Positions 11,901 to 23,887 of a stretch of DNA of 64,000 nucleotides are shown piece after piece (position 1 is the stretch's first letter; the number at the start of each line of letters is the position of its first letter). The stretch is from Quercus robur (lineage: Eukaryota > Streptophyta > Magnoliopsida > Fagales > Fagaceae). The notes beneath the pieces are model-generated. The model made no database searches, was not told the DNA's origin, and saw nothing but the letters and a program-made list of their open reading frames with translations. A program made the position numbers and the translations under genes. The stretch spans positions 17,955,351-18,019,350 of the forward strand of contig NC_065544.1 in NCBI RefSeq assembly GCF_932294415.1. The letters are read 5' to 3'.

Positions 11901-13024
11901 AGACCCTATATTCAAGTTTCTCTGGTTATCTGTCTATATTTAGAGTCAAATACATTCATTCTTGTGGCATTGAGGTCATTAATTATGACTAACAGATTTC
12001 AGTTTGATGAAAAAGAGATTCTGAGTATATCAATTGATATTTACATGAATTATGTGCTAGCTGGTTTAACATATACTCTGTTCAGGTTGTGCCAGCATCA
12101 GGTATCCCAGATGGCTGGATGGGCTTAGATATCGGACCTGATTCCATCAAGACATTTAATGAATCACTGGATACTACTAAAACTGTCATTTGGAATGGAC
12201 CTATGGGTGTGTTTGAGTTTGAGAAGTTTGCTGTAGGAACAGAGGTATATCATGGCAACTTGGACATGACTTTTGAGATTCTTATGTTATTATTATTGTT
12301 ATGTGTATTCTCATGTTATTGTTTTCACAGTACATATATGAGAAATTTTCAATTTAAGGATTTAAAAATAAAAAATTAGGAAAAAAAAATAAAGTTAAGC
12401 TTGACTATTTCAACTTGGATACAGAATCTCTTACCTTGACTATTCTCCAGTTTATGTAGAGCCATATACTATTTAGTGCATTCATTACCACAGTTTGAGA
12501 GCTGCTTTTAAACTATATACATGAAAAAGGGGATTGTAGGATAATTTTACAGACTTTAGAACTTTTAAGCCTTATTTCATGTACTTAGGGTCATTCGGCA
12601 AACCTCGTCTTCCCAGGACAATATTTTATGACAAAAATATCTCAGGAGATACTGCTACTGCATAATTAAATGTCATATTTAGTTTGAGAGAGAGAGAGAG
12701 AGAGAGAGGGATGGAAAAAAGCTTGCCACTATTGCTATTTTTATTTTTATTTTGTTTAAATCCAAATGTTTTGTACTGGCAATGAAAATTGACAATAGCA
12801 GTTTCTCATCGCAGGCAATAGCAAAGAAGTTGGCAGACCTCAGTGGAAAGGGTGTGATAACGATTATAGGTGGTGGTGACTCTGTTGCAGCTGTGGAGAA
12901 AGTGGGGCTTGCAGACAAGATGAGCCATATCTCAACAGGAGGTGGTGCTAGCTTAGAGCTGCTTGAGGGCCGGTCTCTTCCTGGAGTTCTTGCTCTAGAT
13001 GATGCCACCAGTGCTGCACTTTGA
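9000..13024 (+). CDS. PGK: Cytosolic phosphoglycerate kinase, six coding exons
   Basis: The enzyme catalyses the reversible transfer of phosphate from 1,3-bisphosphoglycerate to ADP in glycolysis and gluconeogenesis. Coding exons are 9000-9194, 10259-10336, 10458-10718, 11172-11489, 12086-12244 and 12815-13024. All introns are GT-AG and phase 0. The product is 406 aa with no gap against the family. Visible features: the PGK signature RVDLNVP (residues 23-29), HLGRPKG (64-70) for 3-phosphoglycerate binding, [19 protein letters not shown], the GGAKVS and [10 protein letters not shown] nucleotide-binding regions, and GGGDSVAA (356-363). No transit peptide precedes [10 protein letters not shown], so it is the cytosolic form. 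The C-terminus ends DDATSAAL, about five residues longer than the 401-aa Arabidopsis PGK3 I recall. Gene and protein look intact. Confidence 0.97.
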
Positions 13025-14764
13025 GGCCATTTTTGTCCATTTTTTCTTATTGCTTCTATCTACAATGTAACTTGCACTTATTTCTATGATGTTTTCTGGA
13101 TCATTTATCATCTCTAAGCTACTACGGTATCAGGACTACATATGAGGTTTATAAATAATCAAATTTTGTTTTAAATGATGCTATTAATACTTTTAGGCAA
13201 GAATGGTGGTGTGGCGTGGTGCCTTCAATCAAACTTTGTATGTTCAACAATCTAGTTACCACTTTGTTTCCCCCATGGAAAACAATTTTCTAGGAGACCA
13301 AATCTAATGATTTGATGAGTGTGTTGCAATATTAACAATGCTCAAGAAAGTTGTTATGAAACATTTGCGAGAGCCATAGAAGCCTGGGCAGGTAACTGCA
13401 AGTTTAAATCCTAGAGGCTTGAGAGTGAGAGTTACCTTATAATGCACTCCCTCAAACACAAGGCAACATTCATATATCTTAAAATGGAAACATTAAGTAG
13501 TTTCCTCTCAGGACCTTAATTTGGCTAACTGATAATAGGTAATGGCTTTTTCTCTGTCTGGATCATGTTTAGCACTTTTATTTTTACCAATTAGTACATA
13601 GCTAGCCAAAACGAGAGTTGTTAGGCTGATGGCCAATGCTAATCCATAATCAAATTTCAGTACTCTTCTCTATATCAGTTATCAATTTTCCAAACTTCCA
13701 ATGAAATCAGGCAAATCTATTTATAAAGGTGAGTTTTTCACATGTTTTTTAATGATCTATGTCCATATTAGCACATATAAACAAGTTTCCAAATGTCTGT
13801 ACTCTTTTACAAAATATGAGACCATGGAAAGGATTAAGATACGTGTTTTGCATCACCCCATAAATGTCTAACAGTCCCCAACACCATTCCTATTGTTGAG
13901 ATCAAATGAAACAAGCTCAGGTTTGCTCTTTGGGAAGGGAACTAAGAGACGGGATAGGATGGGACTAATCCATGGCATTTTCCGAAGGAAAAATCTTGTT
14001 ACAGACTCTCTATTGCATATTCTATACACACTCCTTTTGAAATCGTGTTTTGAAAATATGATTTTTCAGTCCATGTGGCAGTGTGTAAGTGTGCAATAGC
14101 AAGTGTATGATAATCATTAGCCCTTTCCAAATATCTATTTCTAATCCTTTTTGGAGAGATAATACCATGGAGAGACTCCAATCAAGATCTTAATATAAGA
14201 TATAAGGACACCATTTTACCCAAAAGTTTAACCCTAAAGTTTTAGGCCTAGCTATATTATACAGTATTAAATACTCGACCCTTTACTTTTTCTTGATGTG
14301 GGATTTCTACTCACAACTGTATACCCTACACAATAACTAGTGTTGTTAACTTCGTATCACCCCTCTCATAATTAGGAATGCTGTTTATTTTTTAATGTCA
14401 ACAGAGCGAACGTTCCTCCTGCAGCATGAGGAGTTGAGTTTGGAGAAACGTTCTGGTGACTAGCTCGACAGCTCAAGCCGGTATATTTCCTTCAACAAGA
14501 GAGAGGAAGATACTATTGTTAAGCTATAATACCTTTGGAAGAATGCAGCCAAAATCATTGAATTCCTATTAAAGGTTATGCAATACTGTTATATATCTAA
14601 CTTTTTCCACGACTGTAATCGTTCTTGTAGTCCTGTGTTTTGGTAAAAGATATTTAGTATGGTGTAAAAGAAGTGTCAAAGCATAATTTTGTGCCATACT
14701 ACATATAGAAGCAATTTTGGTAGTTATAGGGTACGTGCATTAGTTTAGGAACAACTAAGAGCCT
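13025..14764. other. PGK 3' region and intergenic DNA
   Basis: The first 100-200 bp are the PGK 3' UTR; a weak poly(A)-type signal ATAAATAAT lies at about 13150. The rest is AT-rich with no convincing ORF or mobile-element end. Confidence 0.5.
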
Positions 14765-15092
14765 AATTACTACCAAAAACCCCACCTAAGAATGTCACCT
14801 CCAAGCCTTGATCTTCAGCTAAATACTTAGTCTTTGACTCATGAACACAACATTACAGTTGTTGCTTCGCTTGCTAGTGAGGCGGGTTGGATGATGGCTT
14901 TGAGTTTCTTCTGCTAGGCAATTGGGTTTGCCAAGTTTATCCATTTTATGCGGCTTTATATGGTGTGTGCAGTGGCTTTGATTGGTAATGGAAATATAAA
15001 GAGAGTCCACCAAATGATGCAGTGTATGGTGAGGATTTTTACTGAGATTGGGAGGTTTAGTTGATACGGTTATCAAGATGAGAAATCGGGGG
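14765..15092 (+). pseudogene. PPR gene fragment, duplicate A (5' part only)
   Basis: This matches 25236-25566 along its length, for example the region from ATGTCACCTCCAA through CATTACAGTTGTTGC to GGTAATGGAAATAT. Both copies show stops and frameshifts. It corresponds to the N-terminal part of a pentatricopeptide-repeat protein of the At4g19890 type (SPP-x-LNL, SLTHE-like, IGNGN). At GTTGGCGC (about 15085-15092) the sequence jumps to what is 26676 onward in copy B, so about 1.1 kb of PPR body is missing. Confidence 0.65.
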
Positions 15093-15919
15093 TTGGCGCC
15101 ATTATGTAATACACAGGTGTATTAGAAGGTGTAACAGTAATACACTAGGTGCACTGAATAATTTCATGTTTTCAACCCTCAAACCAAATTCTGAGATGTG
15201 CATGGATAAAATTTCCTTAGCAGTATTTTCGTTATGAATCTTTCTTAAGTCTTCATTCCACGCACCGGTATCCCTATGAGTAACATAGATCACAGTAGGC
15301 AGTAGCTTCATGTTGCAAGTGGTTGACTGCAAACATTCCTAACCTGAAACCAGACAGGTTTTAAAAGGGGAATCTGTATTGCTGTGCCCACTCTCCATTT
15401 ACCTTGACCAGTCGGAAGGTGTCCTGCTTGCAGGATATCCTTCCACACCCAAGAATTAGAAGGTTGTTGTTTACAAAACTTCATCTCCTCACCTTGCATT
15501 AACTTACAAGACAGCACATTGGCACACACAGGTAAGAACTAAGACCACTACATTACAAGGTTGTAGCATCTGAGTTAGACTACCATTGATCAAAATTTAA
15601 TGAGGCACAGTTCCATGAAAATGTTATTTGGCCTGCCACTAAAATCCATGCATACCAAAACAGCTTGCAAAAAAGGGCAACTCGCCCTATTCATAGGCAT
15701 TACTCATATCTATTCTTATGGCACCAAATCTCCATTAACTCAGTGATTATCATTTTATAAGGAGCAAAAAGGAAAAATATATACATACATGATTCCTTTC
15801 AATAGCCCAAACGGTTAGGGAAAAAAAGAGCTAAACCCTCGACAATGTGTTATTCAGCCTGCTACAAAAACCCATGACCATGAGTACCAAAACAGCTTGC
15901 ACAATCCCATCATAAAAAA
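15093..15919 (+). repeat. Duplicate A of the lectin-kinase upstream region, part 1
   Basis: It is similar to 26684-27450. Shared words: ATTATGTAATACAC, AAATTTCCTTAGCAGTATTT, CTTGCATTAACTTACAAGAC and ACCAAAACAGCTTGCA. A sub-segment is locally repeated (about 15640-15850 again from about 15876), and the Helitron at 15920 sits in that second unit. No gene is present. Confidence 0.7.
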
Positions 15920-16242
15920 CTAGTCGCGAATCACGTGCAATGCACGGGAAATCATACTTTTGCTTTGAATTTATTAAATTTTATTAGAATGAAAAAAGTA
16001 TATTTACTAAACTATCTACTTGATTATCAATTATTTTGATTATAAATTATTAAGCAACAAAATTTGAGTAAAAGATCAACATCAATGCCTAGGAAATGAG
16101 TTTACTTTTTTAATAGGTTATACCTAGGAATCATAGCCCTCATCGATCTCAAGAACTAATAACAACATGAAACAAAAAAACCAAATTATAGAAATTTACA
16201 AATATATTCACCAAATGTTCATTTTGTAATCTATGACTACTA

Positions 16243-16478
16243 AGCGTGCGTTTGCCTAACGGGTTTTTGCATTTTAAATCCTAGGTCTCACAGCAATAAG
16301 TTTTCAACTAGCTTAAAAAATGCGTGTTTGCCTATCCTGGGTCTCATGACAATAAGTTTGCCTAACGTGCGTTTTGCGTTTTGCCTATCAGCTAGCTTAA
16401 AAAATTATTTTGCTACAGTATTTTAAGCAATAAATTTTCAGTTTTCAACAAAATAAGCAGTATCCAAACATACCCTTA
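16243..16478. mobile_element. MITE, family of 16479-16681 and 58221-58423
   Basis: The right end TATCCAAACATACCC and the inner words ACAAAATAAGCA and TGCTACAGTATTTTAAGC match the two related copies. The left half is rearranged, with GCGTTTGCCTA words repeated. It lies inside the Helitron. Confidence 0.5.
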
Positions 16479-16681
16479 GGTTGCGTTTGGATAGCTTTTT
16501 TTTGCCAACTTATTTTACTATTCAGCTTATTTTTGTTACTATTCATAGACCCCACTGTACTTTTTGGTACTATTCATAGGTCTCACTGTACTATTTTAGC
16601 TAACTTTTACTTTTATCTACAGTATTTTCAACAAAAAATTTTCAATTTTAACAAAATAAGCAAATTCCAAATAGACCCTTA
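16479..16681. mobile_element. MITE, about 200 bp
   Basis: Its ends are inverted: GGTTGCGTTTGGATAGC and CCAAATAGACCC. The interior has ACTATTCATAGACCCCACTG repeated as ACTATTCATAGGTCTCACTG. It is adjacent to the preceding copy and to a third at 58221-58423. Superfamily is uncertain, hAT-like by its end sequence. Confidence 0.6.
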
Positions 16682-16849
16682 AAATAGGGAAAACCCTCAT
16701 TACTCCCTATATGAATAGATCAAAACATATAAAAGAAAATAATTGAAGTAATTTCAAATTTCTCTCAGACATTTTATCAAACACCTTTAATGGTAATGAA
16801 GAGGCTAAACTCTCTTCATGTCTAAAAGATTCTAGAAGTCCCAATTATT

Positions 16850-16991
16850 AGGGTCCGTTTAGTAAGAGAATTCTAGTAACGTTATTGTTGTTTTATAGAA
16901 ATATGTGTGGGTAAAAAAGTGTGTAGAAATACGTGTAATATTGTTTAAATACTGAAACTATTATTTAAACAACAATAACAAACACGCCTTA
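16850..16991. mobile_element. MITE, about 140 bp
   Basis: The ends AGGGTCCGTTTAGTAA and CAAACACGCCTTA are imperfect inverted repeats. Inner inverted words TTATTGTTGTTT and AAACAACAATAA strengthen the fold. No coding. Confidence 0.5.
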
Positions 16992-17301
16992 TATTTTATG
17001 TTCAGGAAAATATAAAATTCAAACGACAAATTGTAGACATGAAGTTGTAAACTAAATAATTGAACTCTTTTGATTGGAGTACTTAGACTTTGAATATAGT
17101 TAAATATTTATTAATTAGAGTTCATATAATTTGTTTAAAATACTTAAAATTATATGTGCATATATTTTAACTACTATACCTATCTATTAGTACTTAAATT
17201 TCAGCATTTATAATAATAATAAACGTGGTGATATAAAAAATAATAAATAAATAAATAAAAAGGATTTGGATGGTAACAATAAAAAAACTAATAATAATAA
17301 T

Positions 17302-18028
17302 TGTAGGGGGCGGTTTTGGGGCTCAGGCCCAACAGGCGGGTGGTTCTGGCCCAAAAGTCCCTCAACAATGAATTTGTAGAGAGTAGGTTACAGAACTAGG
17401 TCTTTGACAGAGGAAACGTAGTTATGAACAAGCCATGCAACCAGTTGGACGTAAGGATATTCCTCCAAGCTTTTGGAATAACAGTCCCTGGGGCTGTATC
17501 TTCTGCTTCTTGTCTCTAACTCCTTTCTCTTTTTCTATCTTTTTCTTCTTCCCGCTTGCGATCCCCTGGCCATGGGGATTTCCTTCTCTTATATAGCATC
17601 CTTCCTAAGATCACGACCCTACACTTGTCAACCATCTGGCCCTCTACTTGAGTGCCTGTCCCATAGGTCATCCTCCCTCTTTTCTGTGAGTTACACTGGC
17701 CAAGATAATTCTGCGTTCCTGTCCTTTCCACATTAATGCGGCTGGAAAAGTAGTTCCTTGGCATTTAATGCGGCAGTTGTGGTTGCCCCCCTTCCTGAAC
17801 GTCATGCACTATTCCTTCGTATTGGATGACTTTTCGCCATGTATGAAGTGTGAATCGGACACCCACTTGGCGAGTCCGAGGAGGTACTCCTCCTCGGACG
17901 CCCCTAAGCAGGCCCGGCCCAACATGGTTGGGATGGGATATCCTATGCCCATGCCTTTTCTTCTTGTCGTGGTTGGGCTTGGTACATGTACTATGGCCCA
18001 ACATCGACTGACGGATTTTACCCCCACA
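17302..18028 (-). mobile_element. Solo LTR (LTR retrotransposon fossil), 727 bp
   Basis: It is bounded by TGTAGGGGG and CCCCCACA (TG...CA with short inverted ends) and flanked by an exact 5-bp target duplication, ATAAT, at 17297-17301 and 18029-18033. It is GC-richer than its surroundings. A TATATAAG box on the minus strand (about 17592) suggests the LTR orientation. No internal retroviral region is present, so recombination between two LTRs probably removed it. Superfamily is not assignable. It is younger than the Helitron that contains it. Confidence 0.85.
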
Positions 18029-18899
18029 ATAATAATAATAAAAATAAACACATTATTTTTACTAATAAATGAAAGCAAGTATAATTGAAGTTTAAAATTT
18101 CAAAAAGTTGTTTCAAGTTTCAAAACACTACAGCAAATTCACATGAGATGTCAAGTGGCTCATAAACCAAGAGCTCATAACTACCACATAATATAAAAGA
18201 AAAATAAAGGATGGTAGTATGACTCAAAACATGAGAAGAAGGAGACGAAATAGAAAGGTAGGGCAGATTGAGAAAACTTGAGTAGTATAGGGAGATGATC
18301 GGCAACGTGAGATGACAACAGGAAAAAAGTGATAACAACGGCAATGACATGAGTTTTGCCACTAAATTCTTTTTTTCTTTTCTTTTTTTTTCTTTTTCAC
18401 TTTCAAAAATTTATGTCATGTACGGCATGCTATTGACCTCCTTAGCTGTGGTTGGTGAGTAAGGAGCCAACAAAGTTGATGTGGCATTCTCTCGAGAGAT
18501 TAATAAAGATTCAAAAGTTTCAGTTATATAGTATTTATTATAGATCTGTTCTGAGGAAGAAGATGTCTATTGGTTTGTGGGTATGGTGGGTTTTGATTAA
18601 GGAATCTGTAGGTATGGTGGATATGGTATCTTCAGATGCTTTGCTGTTGGTTTGCTGTGGATCTAATCGTTGGGGGAGCTGGTAGAGGAGGAGCATAGAG
18701 GAGTGTTGGGTTGGGGGAGCTAGTAGAAGGAGAGAAGGCAGGGCATGCATTTTGGAGAAAGAGAAGCCAGAGCATTAGGTTCGAGTTTTAGAAAAGCTTT
18801 ATCGCGTTTTTTTTTTTTAATATTATGCTGATGTGGAAAATTGTGGGAGTTTCAGAGGCTTCGGTTTTATATAAATATATAGATTAATTAATTATTAAA

Positions 18900-19550
18900 A
18901 AAAAAAAGGCTTGTACAAAGGCTAATTCACCCTATTCATGGGCATTATTCATATCTATCTTTTGACTGCCAAATCCAAAGTGACTATTATTACCATTTAT
19001 AATGTGAAAAGGAAAAATAATAACGATTCCTTTCAAATACCCAAACACTTGAAAAAAAAAAAATAAATAAATAAAAACTAAGCCCTTCACGCCCTAACCA
19101 CTTTTCCTTTACTCCGTTGATTTATTTTACATTTGATCAATAATTACCTTTGTATAATGACCAACAATAATAATAAATTCCCTTCAATAACAAGAGACCC
19201 TTGAAAATTTTTAAACCCTTTACCACACCTTATTTTACTCCACAAGAAAGAAAATTTCACTACCAAAACATTTTTTAAAGAAAAGCAAACCCATTAAAAC
19301 ACCAAAACCACTCCCTATTTACACTTCAAAATTTGACAGATTACAACACCGTGTCTAGCAGCAAGTCAAAGACTCAAAAATAGGCAAACTTTTGGTCTTT
19401 TATATATCCCAAATCTAATAAGAGAATGCCAGGAAAGGAAAAAGTCCAATATTAGAAGATAATTAATATATTCATTGCTTTGTTTATTCACTATATATGA
19501 AGATGGATCGTGATCTTAATTCCTGAATTTTATTGCTCACTATTCATTTC
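18900..19550 (+). repeat. Duplicate A of the lectin-kinase upstream region, part 2
   Basis: This stretch continues the match to copy B (about 27283-27895) on the other side of the Helitron. Shared words: CCACAAGAAAGAAA, TCTAATAAGAGAAT, CTTAATTCCTGAA and CATTTCAAG. It stops just before the kinase coding region begins in copy B, so copy A has upstream DNA without the gene. Confidence 0.7.
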
Positions 19551-19554
19551 AAGC

Positions 19555-19674
19555 CGAGTCCAAATCTTCTGTCTCGTCAATTATGCTCCACTTCATACTC
19601 CACCAATAAAACTTGGACAACTAGCCTTTCTCATTAAATGAGATAACTCTGACTTTAACACTCACGTTACTGTT
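19555..19674 (+). repeat. Direct repeat, copy 1 (about 120 bp)
   Basis: TCCAAATCTTCTGTCTC, CTCCACTTCATACTCCACCA and CACTCACGTTACTG recur at 20068-20183 with few differences. The 390 bp between the copies has no gene. It could be a local duplication. Confidence 0.75.
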
Positions 19675-20067
19675 AGTAACGTTAAAATCCCTTTCTTTTT
19701 TTTCTTTTTTTTTCCTTCCGGTCACTCATTTAAGAATTTCAACAAACATGTAGAATACAAAATCCCTCAACCCCAAATCCCCAATTATTTACTGACTACA
19801 ACCTTTACATCATCCAAAAACGTTTTTCTTTCCACATGTTTCATAATGGAACAAAAATCAAACACCATTATCACCATAGACAAGTCACTTTGTAGAAACC
19901 AATAGAAGCAGATGAACACTGGAAGATGAAGTGAGGATGTGTCTGTAACTAGGGTGAAGTGAGGATGAAGATGAACACTTGAGATGTCAACCAAATATAG
20001 AAAAAAAAAAAAAAAAAAAACCTTGAAGGTTGCTTGTTGCAGCAGGAGTCTCTCAAAAGTTGAATCA

Positions 20068-20183
20068 GTCCAAATCTTCTGTCTCATCAATTGTGCTCCA
20101 CTTCATACTCCACCAATAAAACTTGGACAACTAGCCTTTCTCATTAAATGAAATAACTCTGACTTTAACACTCACGTTACTGA
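20068..20183 (+). repeat. Direct repeat, copy 2
   Basis: Partner of 19555-19674 in the same orientation, about 513 bp downstream. No LTR-type TG...CA ends are visible. Confidence 0.75.
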
Positions 20184-20885
20184 AACAATGGAAGCTCTTA
20201 CGTCACTTTATTGCGAAAAACTATTTAAGTGTTGTTTTTACTAAGAACAAAAATTAATAAATAAATAATTTTCAAAATATCAATTAAATAATTACATCAC
20301 ATAAATTAGAATTTACCATAAAATTAGATAATAGTGGAGAGATGTTACCTTGATAATGCATTAAAGTAATCTCATAACAAGAAGCAATTTATCGTCAATT
20401 CATGTAGTATGTTTTTAGATGGCAGAGTTGAGACATGGACTATGTCACTATCTTGAAAAAATACATGCCGTTTACAAGATTTCTAGTGTAGTAGACTAAC
20501 AACATTATGCATGCCACCCCCGGAATACAACAACCCAACTACCTTGCTAATTGTCCTTACAAATCTACACAACTTGTAGGATCTAAAACTCACTCTCAAT
20601 ATAGTACTTTCTTACCCAAAAATGTAGAATAGAGAAGCATTTTTTTTTTTTTTTTAAGTGAGAAGAAGAGAAAGTGTGTGCACGCGCGTTTGTTTCAAGA
20701 ATTATCATTTTCTATCGTCTTATTTCTTTCTATCTATATAATTGTTGAACATGCAATTTGTCTCTAGCCAAAGAATTCATACCAATTAAATTGTTATAAT
20801 GATATTTTGAAATGTGTGTGTGTGCGCATTTGTTTCAAAATTTATCTCACTTTTGAAACAGATGCTAATAGCATTCAAAAATTGG

Positions 20886-20934
<49 letters not shown>

Positions 20935-21040
20935 TTTCCTTAAGCAATGCGTTTCCCTTAAGCAGTAGCATTTAAAATTTGTCTCACTTAAGCAATGTGT
21001 CTATTTGGCATCAGCTTATAAGTTTAGCTTTTATCTTTAA
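20184..21040. repeat. Intergenic DNA with GT microsatellite
   Basis: A pure GT tract of roughly 45 bp lies at about 20886-20931, with smaller GTGTGT runs at 20676 and 20812. TTTGTTTCAA and TTAAGCAATG words repeat around them. No gene is visible. Confidence 0.7.
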
Positions 21041-21569
21041 CTAGCCACAGACCCACACGATGCGTGGGAATATAAATATTATGTAATGAGAAGTAATATA
21101 TAAAAAGTAACCATTATTTCAAGTATCGTCTATTTTAAAATTTTTTAAAAAAAAATTCTACAAGTATTTCTTTTTATCTCTACAAATATATCATTTTTTT
21201 ATGTTTGATTAATATTTTTTTTAAGGTGAACCATATTCTTCTAACTTCTATTGGAGTGTATTATATTTGCTTAATATACAACTAAATTTTATCAATTTCA
21301 AATTTATTATTCAAATTTCTCATCTCCTAAGGAATAAGGAAATTATCATAATAATCAAAACTCATTACAAAATTACAATGTTATCTTAGCTAAAATTAAA
21401 ATGAAACTAATGGAATAAATAATAGGCTTTATAATAATTTATTACTCAAACAATTGGTAGGCATATTCAAATTCCTATTTCCAAAAAAAAAAACTAAGTA
21501 TTAACCCAAACTAAAATTCAACCAAATCTATAAAAGGGAAAGAGAAGACTTTCTGATGGGATATCAAAA

Positions 21570-21600
<31 letters not shown>

Positions 21601-22061
21601 CAAAATACCAAAACACATACTAAAAAAAAAAAAAAACCATCAACCTTAATTAGAGTTATAAGAAAGAACAAAAATTCACCGAGAGAGAGAGAGAGAGTAC
21701 TCACAGTTTATTTGTGGGAAAAATATAGATTAAATGGGAAAATAATATCAAATTTATACAAAATAAAATGGGTAGAAGAAGAATCAAAATATAAAAAAGA
21801 GGAATGAAGTATAACGGTGAAGTAGTGGGGAGATAAAGAGGCAAAAATGAAAGGGAAAAGTTGGAATAAGTACAACAGTAGATATGTGAACTAATAGAGA
21901 AAAGAAGAGTTTTATTTTTTTTTAAATAGGGGGGAGAAAAGTTTAAATAGAGAAAATAAAATATAAAAAATAAATGAATGACGTGGCTGGTAATGTGGCT
22001 CAATAGGAGCGTAGCAACAATAAATTCTACGCTTCAGTTTTTAGTAATATATAAATCTAGA
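21041..22061 (-). mobile_element. Non-autonomous Helitron, 1.0 kb
   Basis: On the minus strand it starts TCTAGATTTATATATTAC and ends with the hairpin CCCAC-GCATCGT-GTGGG, then TCTGTGGCTAG and T. Insertion lies between A and T. The interior is A-rich with a (GAGA)n tract near 21681-21698 and CA repeats near 21587-21602. No transposase is present. Confidence 0.75.
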
Positions 22062-22770
22062 TATACAACTTTTTAAAACCTCATTTTTTTCCCACATTTT
22101 CTCACTTTTTCAAAAATTTTCAAGGTACAAGTATACTTTAGCACATCTTCAGCAAAAACTTAGATAAGCTGTTTCTAAACGAATATGTAACAGTAATACC
22201 AAACACAGCAAAAATGGCAATATACCACTATTTGCTGAAATATATAGCAATATACCATCGTTCGTGAAATAATTAAGAGAATACCACTATTTTATAACTC
22301 GAGTTCATGAAACTTGAGTTCTATTAATGAAATCCATAGTGGCACCCAGTGTCATGGAATTCCAAAAATGAAAATGAGACACGTGAAACTCGAGTTTATA
22401 AAAATCAAGTTCCGTGTAATACAAAACTCAAGTTTTATAAACTCAAGTTCCACTTTAACAATGATTGTTTTGCCCGTAGCCTTCATTCTCACTCTCACTT
22501 TAGTAATGATTGTAAGCTTCTTTCATCTTTGTTTCGCTGGTTCAATAATTGTTTCATCTAACCGATGATATTTTTTTTCACAACCTAGGAGGGTGGGGGG
22601 AGTAAAAGAGAAAGATTCTGAGCTTTGGTTTATTATAGGTTTTTCAAGAAGCATTGGGACTTTATCAGTGGCCCCTGTGAAGGTACTTAGTTGATTATAA
22701 ATTTATAATTGTAAGTGAATGCATGATTCTTCTTGATACATTTCCCAAACATGCAACCATTATTTTGTAG

Positions 22771-23130
22771 ATTCCGACCAGCAAGTATTGTGAGTGTAAT
22801 CTTGACAGATAAATTAGGAAGACGACCACTTCTAATGATGAGGATGGCAAAGATTCAGCTTTTAATTCTTTGTTATGGTTCATCGTTGAGTTGATAACAG
22901 TTAAGAATACCAATTCTTGCAAGTCTCTGCTAGTAAAATGTTCTTGAGTTGTTTCCTTATGGACTTGTCATTCTACTTTGGTTTGTTTCAAAAAAAATTT
23001 TAGAACTTGATCCATGGTTCTGTTTTCTGAATATATGAATGATTGTTGTTTTGAAGCTTTTTCTTTGAGCGGGACCTCATTTGGTTGAAGGATCTCACTC
23101 CCATTTTGGCTCTAATTGGGATGCTGGTAA
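22771..23130 (+). pseudogene. Captured ERD6-like sugar-transporter fragments
   Basis: Piece 1 (22771-22845) follows an acceptor-like TTTTGTAG. After a one-base shift it reads SIVSVILTDKLGRRPLLM, the D-K-x-GRRPLL loop motif of major-facilitator sugar transporters. Piece 2 (about 23068-23130) reads RDLIWLKDLTPILALIGMLV, matching the next transmembrane region of ERD6-like carriers (LW-K-LTP-x-L-x-x-IG). They are in the order of the parent protein and intron-like sequence remains between them, so genomic DNA was captured. Frameshifts make it non-functional as a transporter. The family call is from motif memory. Confidence 0.6.
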
Positions 23131-23887
23131 TACGATATAACAAAATCTTACTTTTCCCCTTCTTTTCAAGGAAAAAAAAATAAAGTTTTCTAAATTTAAT
23201 TTCACACATTCCATCAGACGCAAGACAACCAAAACAATAGGAAATAAGAGGATATGACCTAAAAGTCAGCACCAAATAGGGAAATCACTATAAGTTGGCA
23301 CTTAATGCAGACTTGGAGTCAGCACTAGACCAAAGAGAGACCAAATGACTATTTTTTCATTCATCACAATATCAACTATCTCCACAAGGAGTATAATATG
23401 TTGTTTATAAAAAAATTGCTAAATCCTAGTTCTAATTGGCATAGGAAACCCTAGTTGCCTTATTACAAAAAATAACCTTGCTTCCAAATTAAAATACTAA
23501 TGGCCTAATAAACTACTAGGATCTAAAACATAAAAATACAATTGACTTGCAAACATAAATAACACTAAATAAAAATCTTTTTGCGTCTCTCACATCACCA
23601 TCTCATCTATGCTTCAATGACCAATTAGAATTTCAAGGTTTGTAGGATGTTTGTAGGGTTTCAAAATTTCGAGTCACCTAATAGTACTTTATTTACATAG
23701 AACTCAAGTTCTACATTAAAATTTAGACAGAACTCGAGTTCTATATTAGAGCGAACTCGACAGGTATATTTTTTACAATTTTATATTTAGGCCCCCTCTT
23801 TCAAAACTTTTGAGCCCCTTTCCCTACAATTTTACATTGATTTAGCATTTGCATCAATTGTAAAATAACATAAGACCCCAAATTTGT

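Larger units (their letters stand above)
15920..18883 (-). mobile_element. Helitron with nested insertions
   Basis: Minus-strand 5' end: TCTATATATTTATATAAAAC. 3' end: a perfect hairpin stem CGTGC-ATT-GCACG, then ATTCGCGACTAG and T. These are textbook Helitron termini, flanked by A and T without target duplication. Total length is 2,964 bp, of which about 730 bp is a solo LTR and over 500 bp are MITEs, leaving roughly 1.6 kb. No Rep or helicase coding is visible, so it is non-autonomous. Confidence 0.8.

Noticed and set aside
12679-13008. Minus-strand 109-codon ORF over the last PGK exon
   Set aside because: A shadow of the PGK coding exon on the other strand.
17516-18088. Several ORFs of 79-106 codons on both strands
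   Set aside because: All lie within the solo LTR or its edges and are open only because it is GC-richer; none has a protein-family pattern.
19555-20183. Direct repeats as LTRs of a mini element
   Set aside because: No TG...CA ends, primer site or polypurine tract; a local duplication is simpler.
20786-20971. Minus-strand ORF with a Thr-His repeat
   Set aside because: Product of the GT microsatellite.
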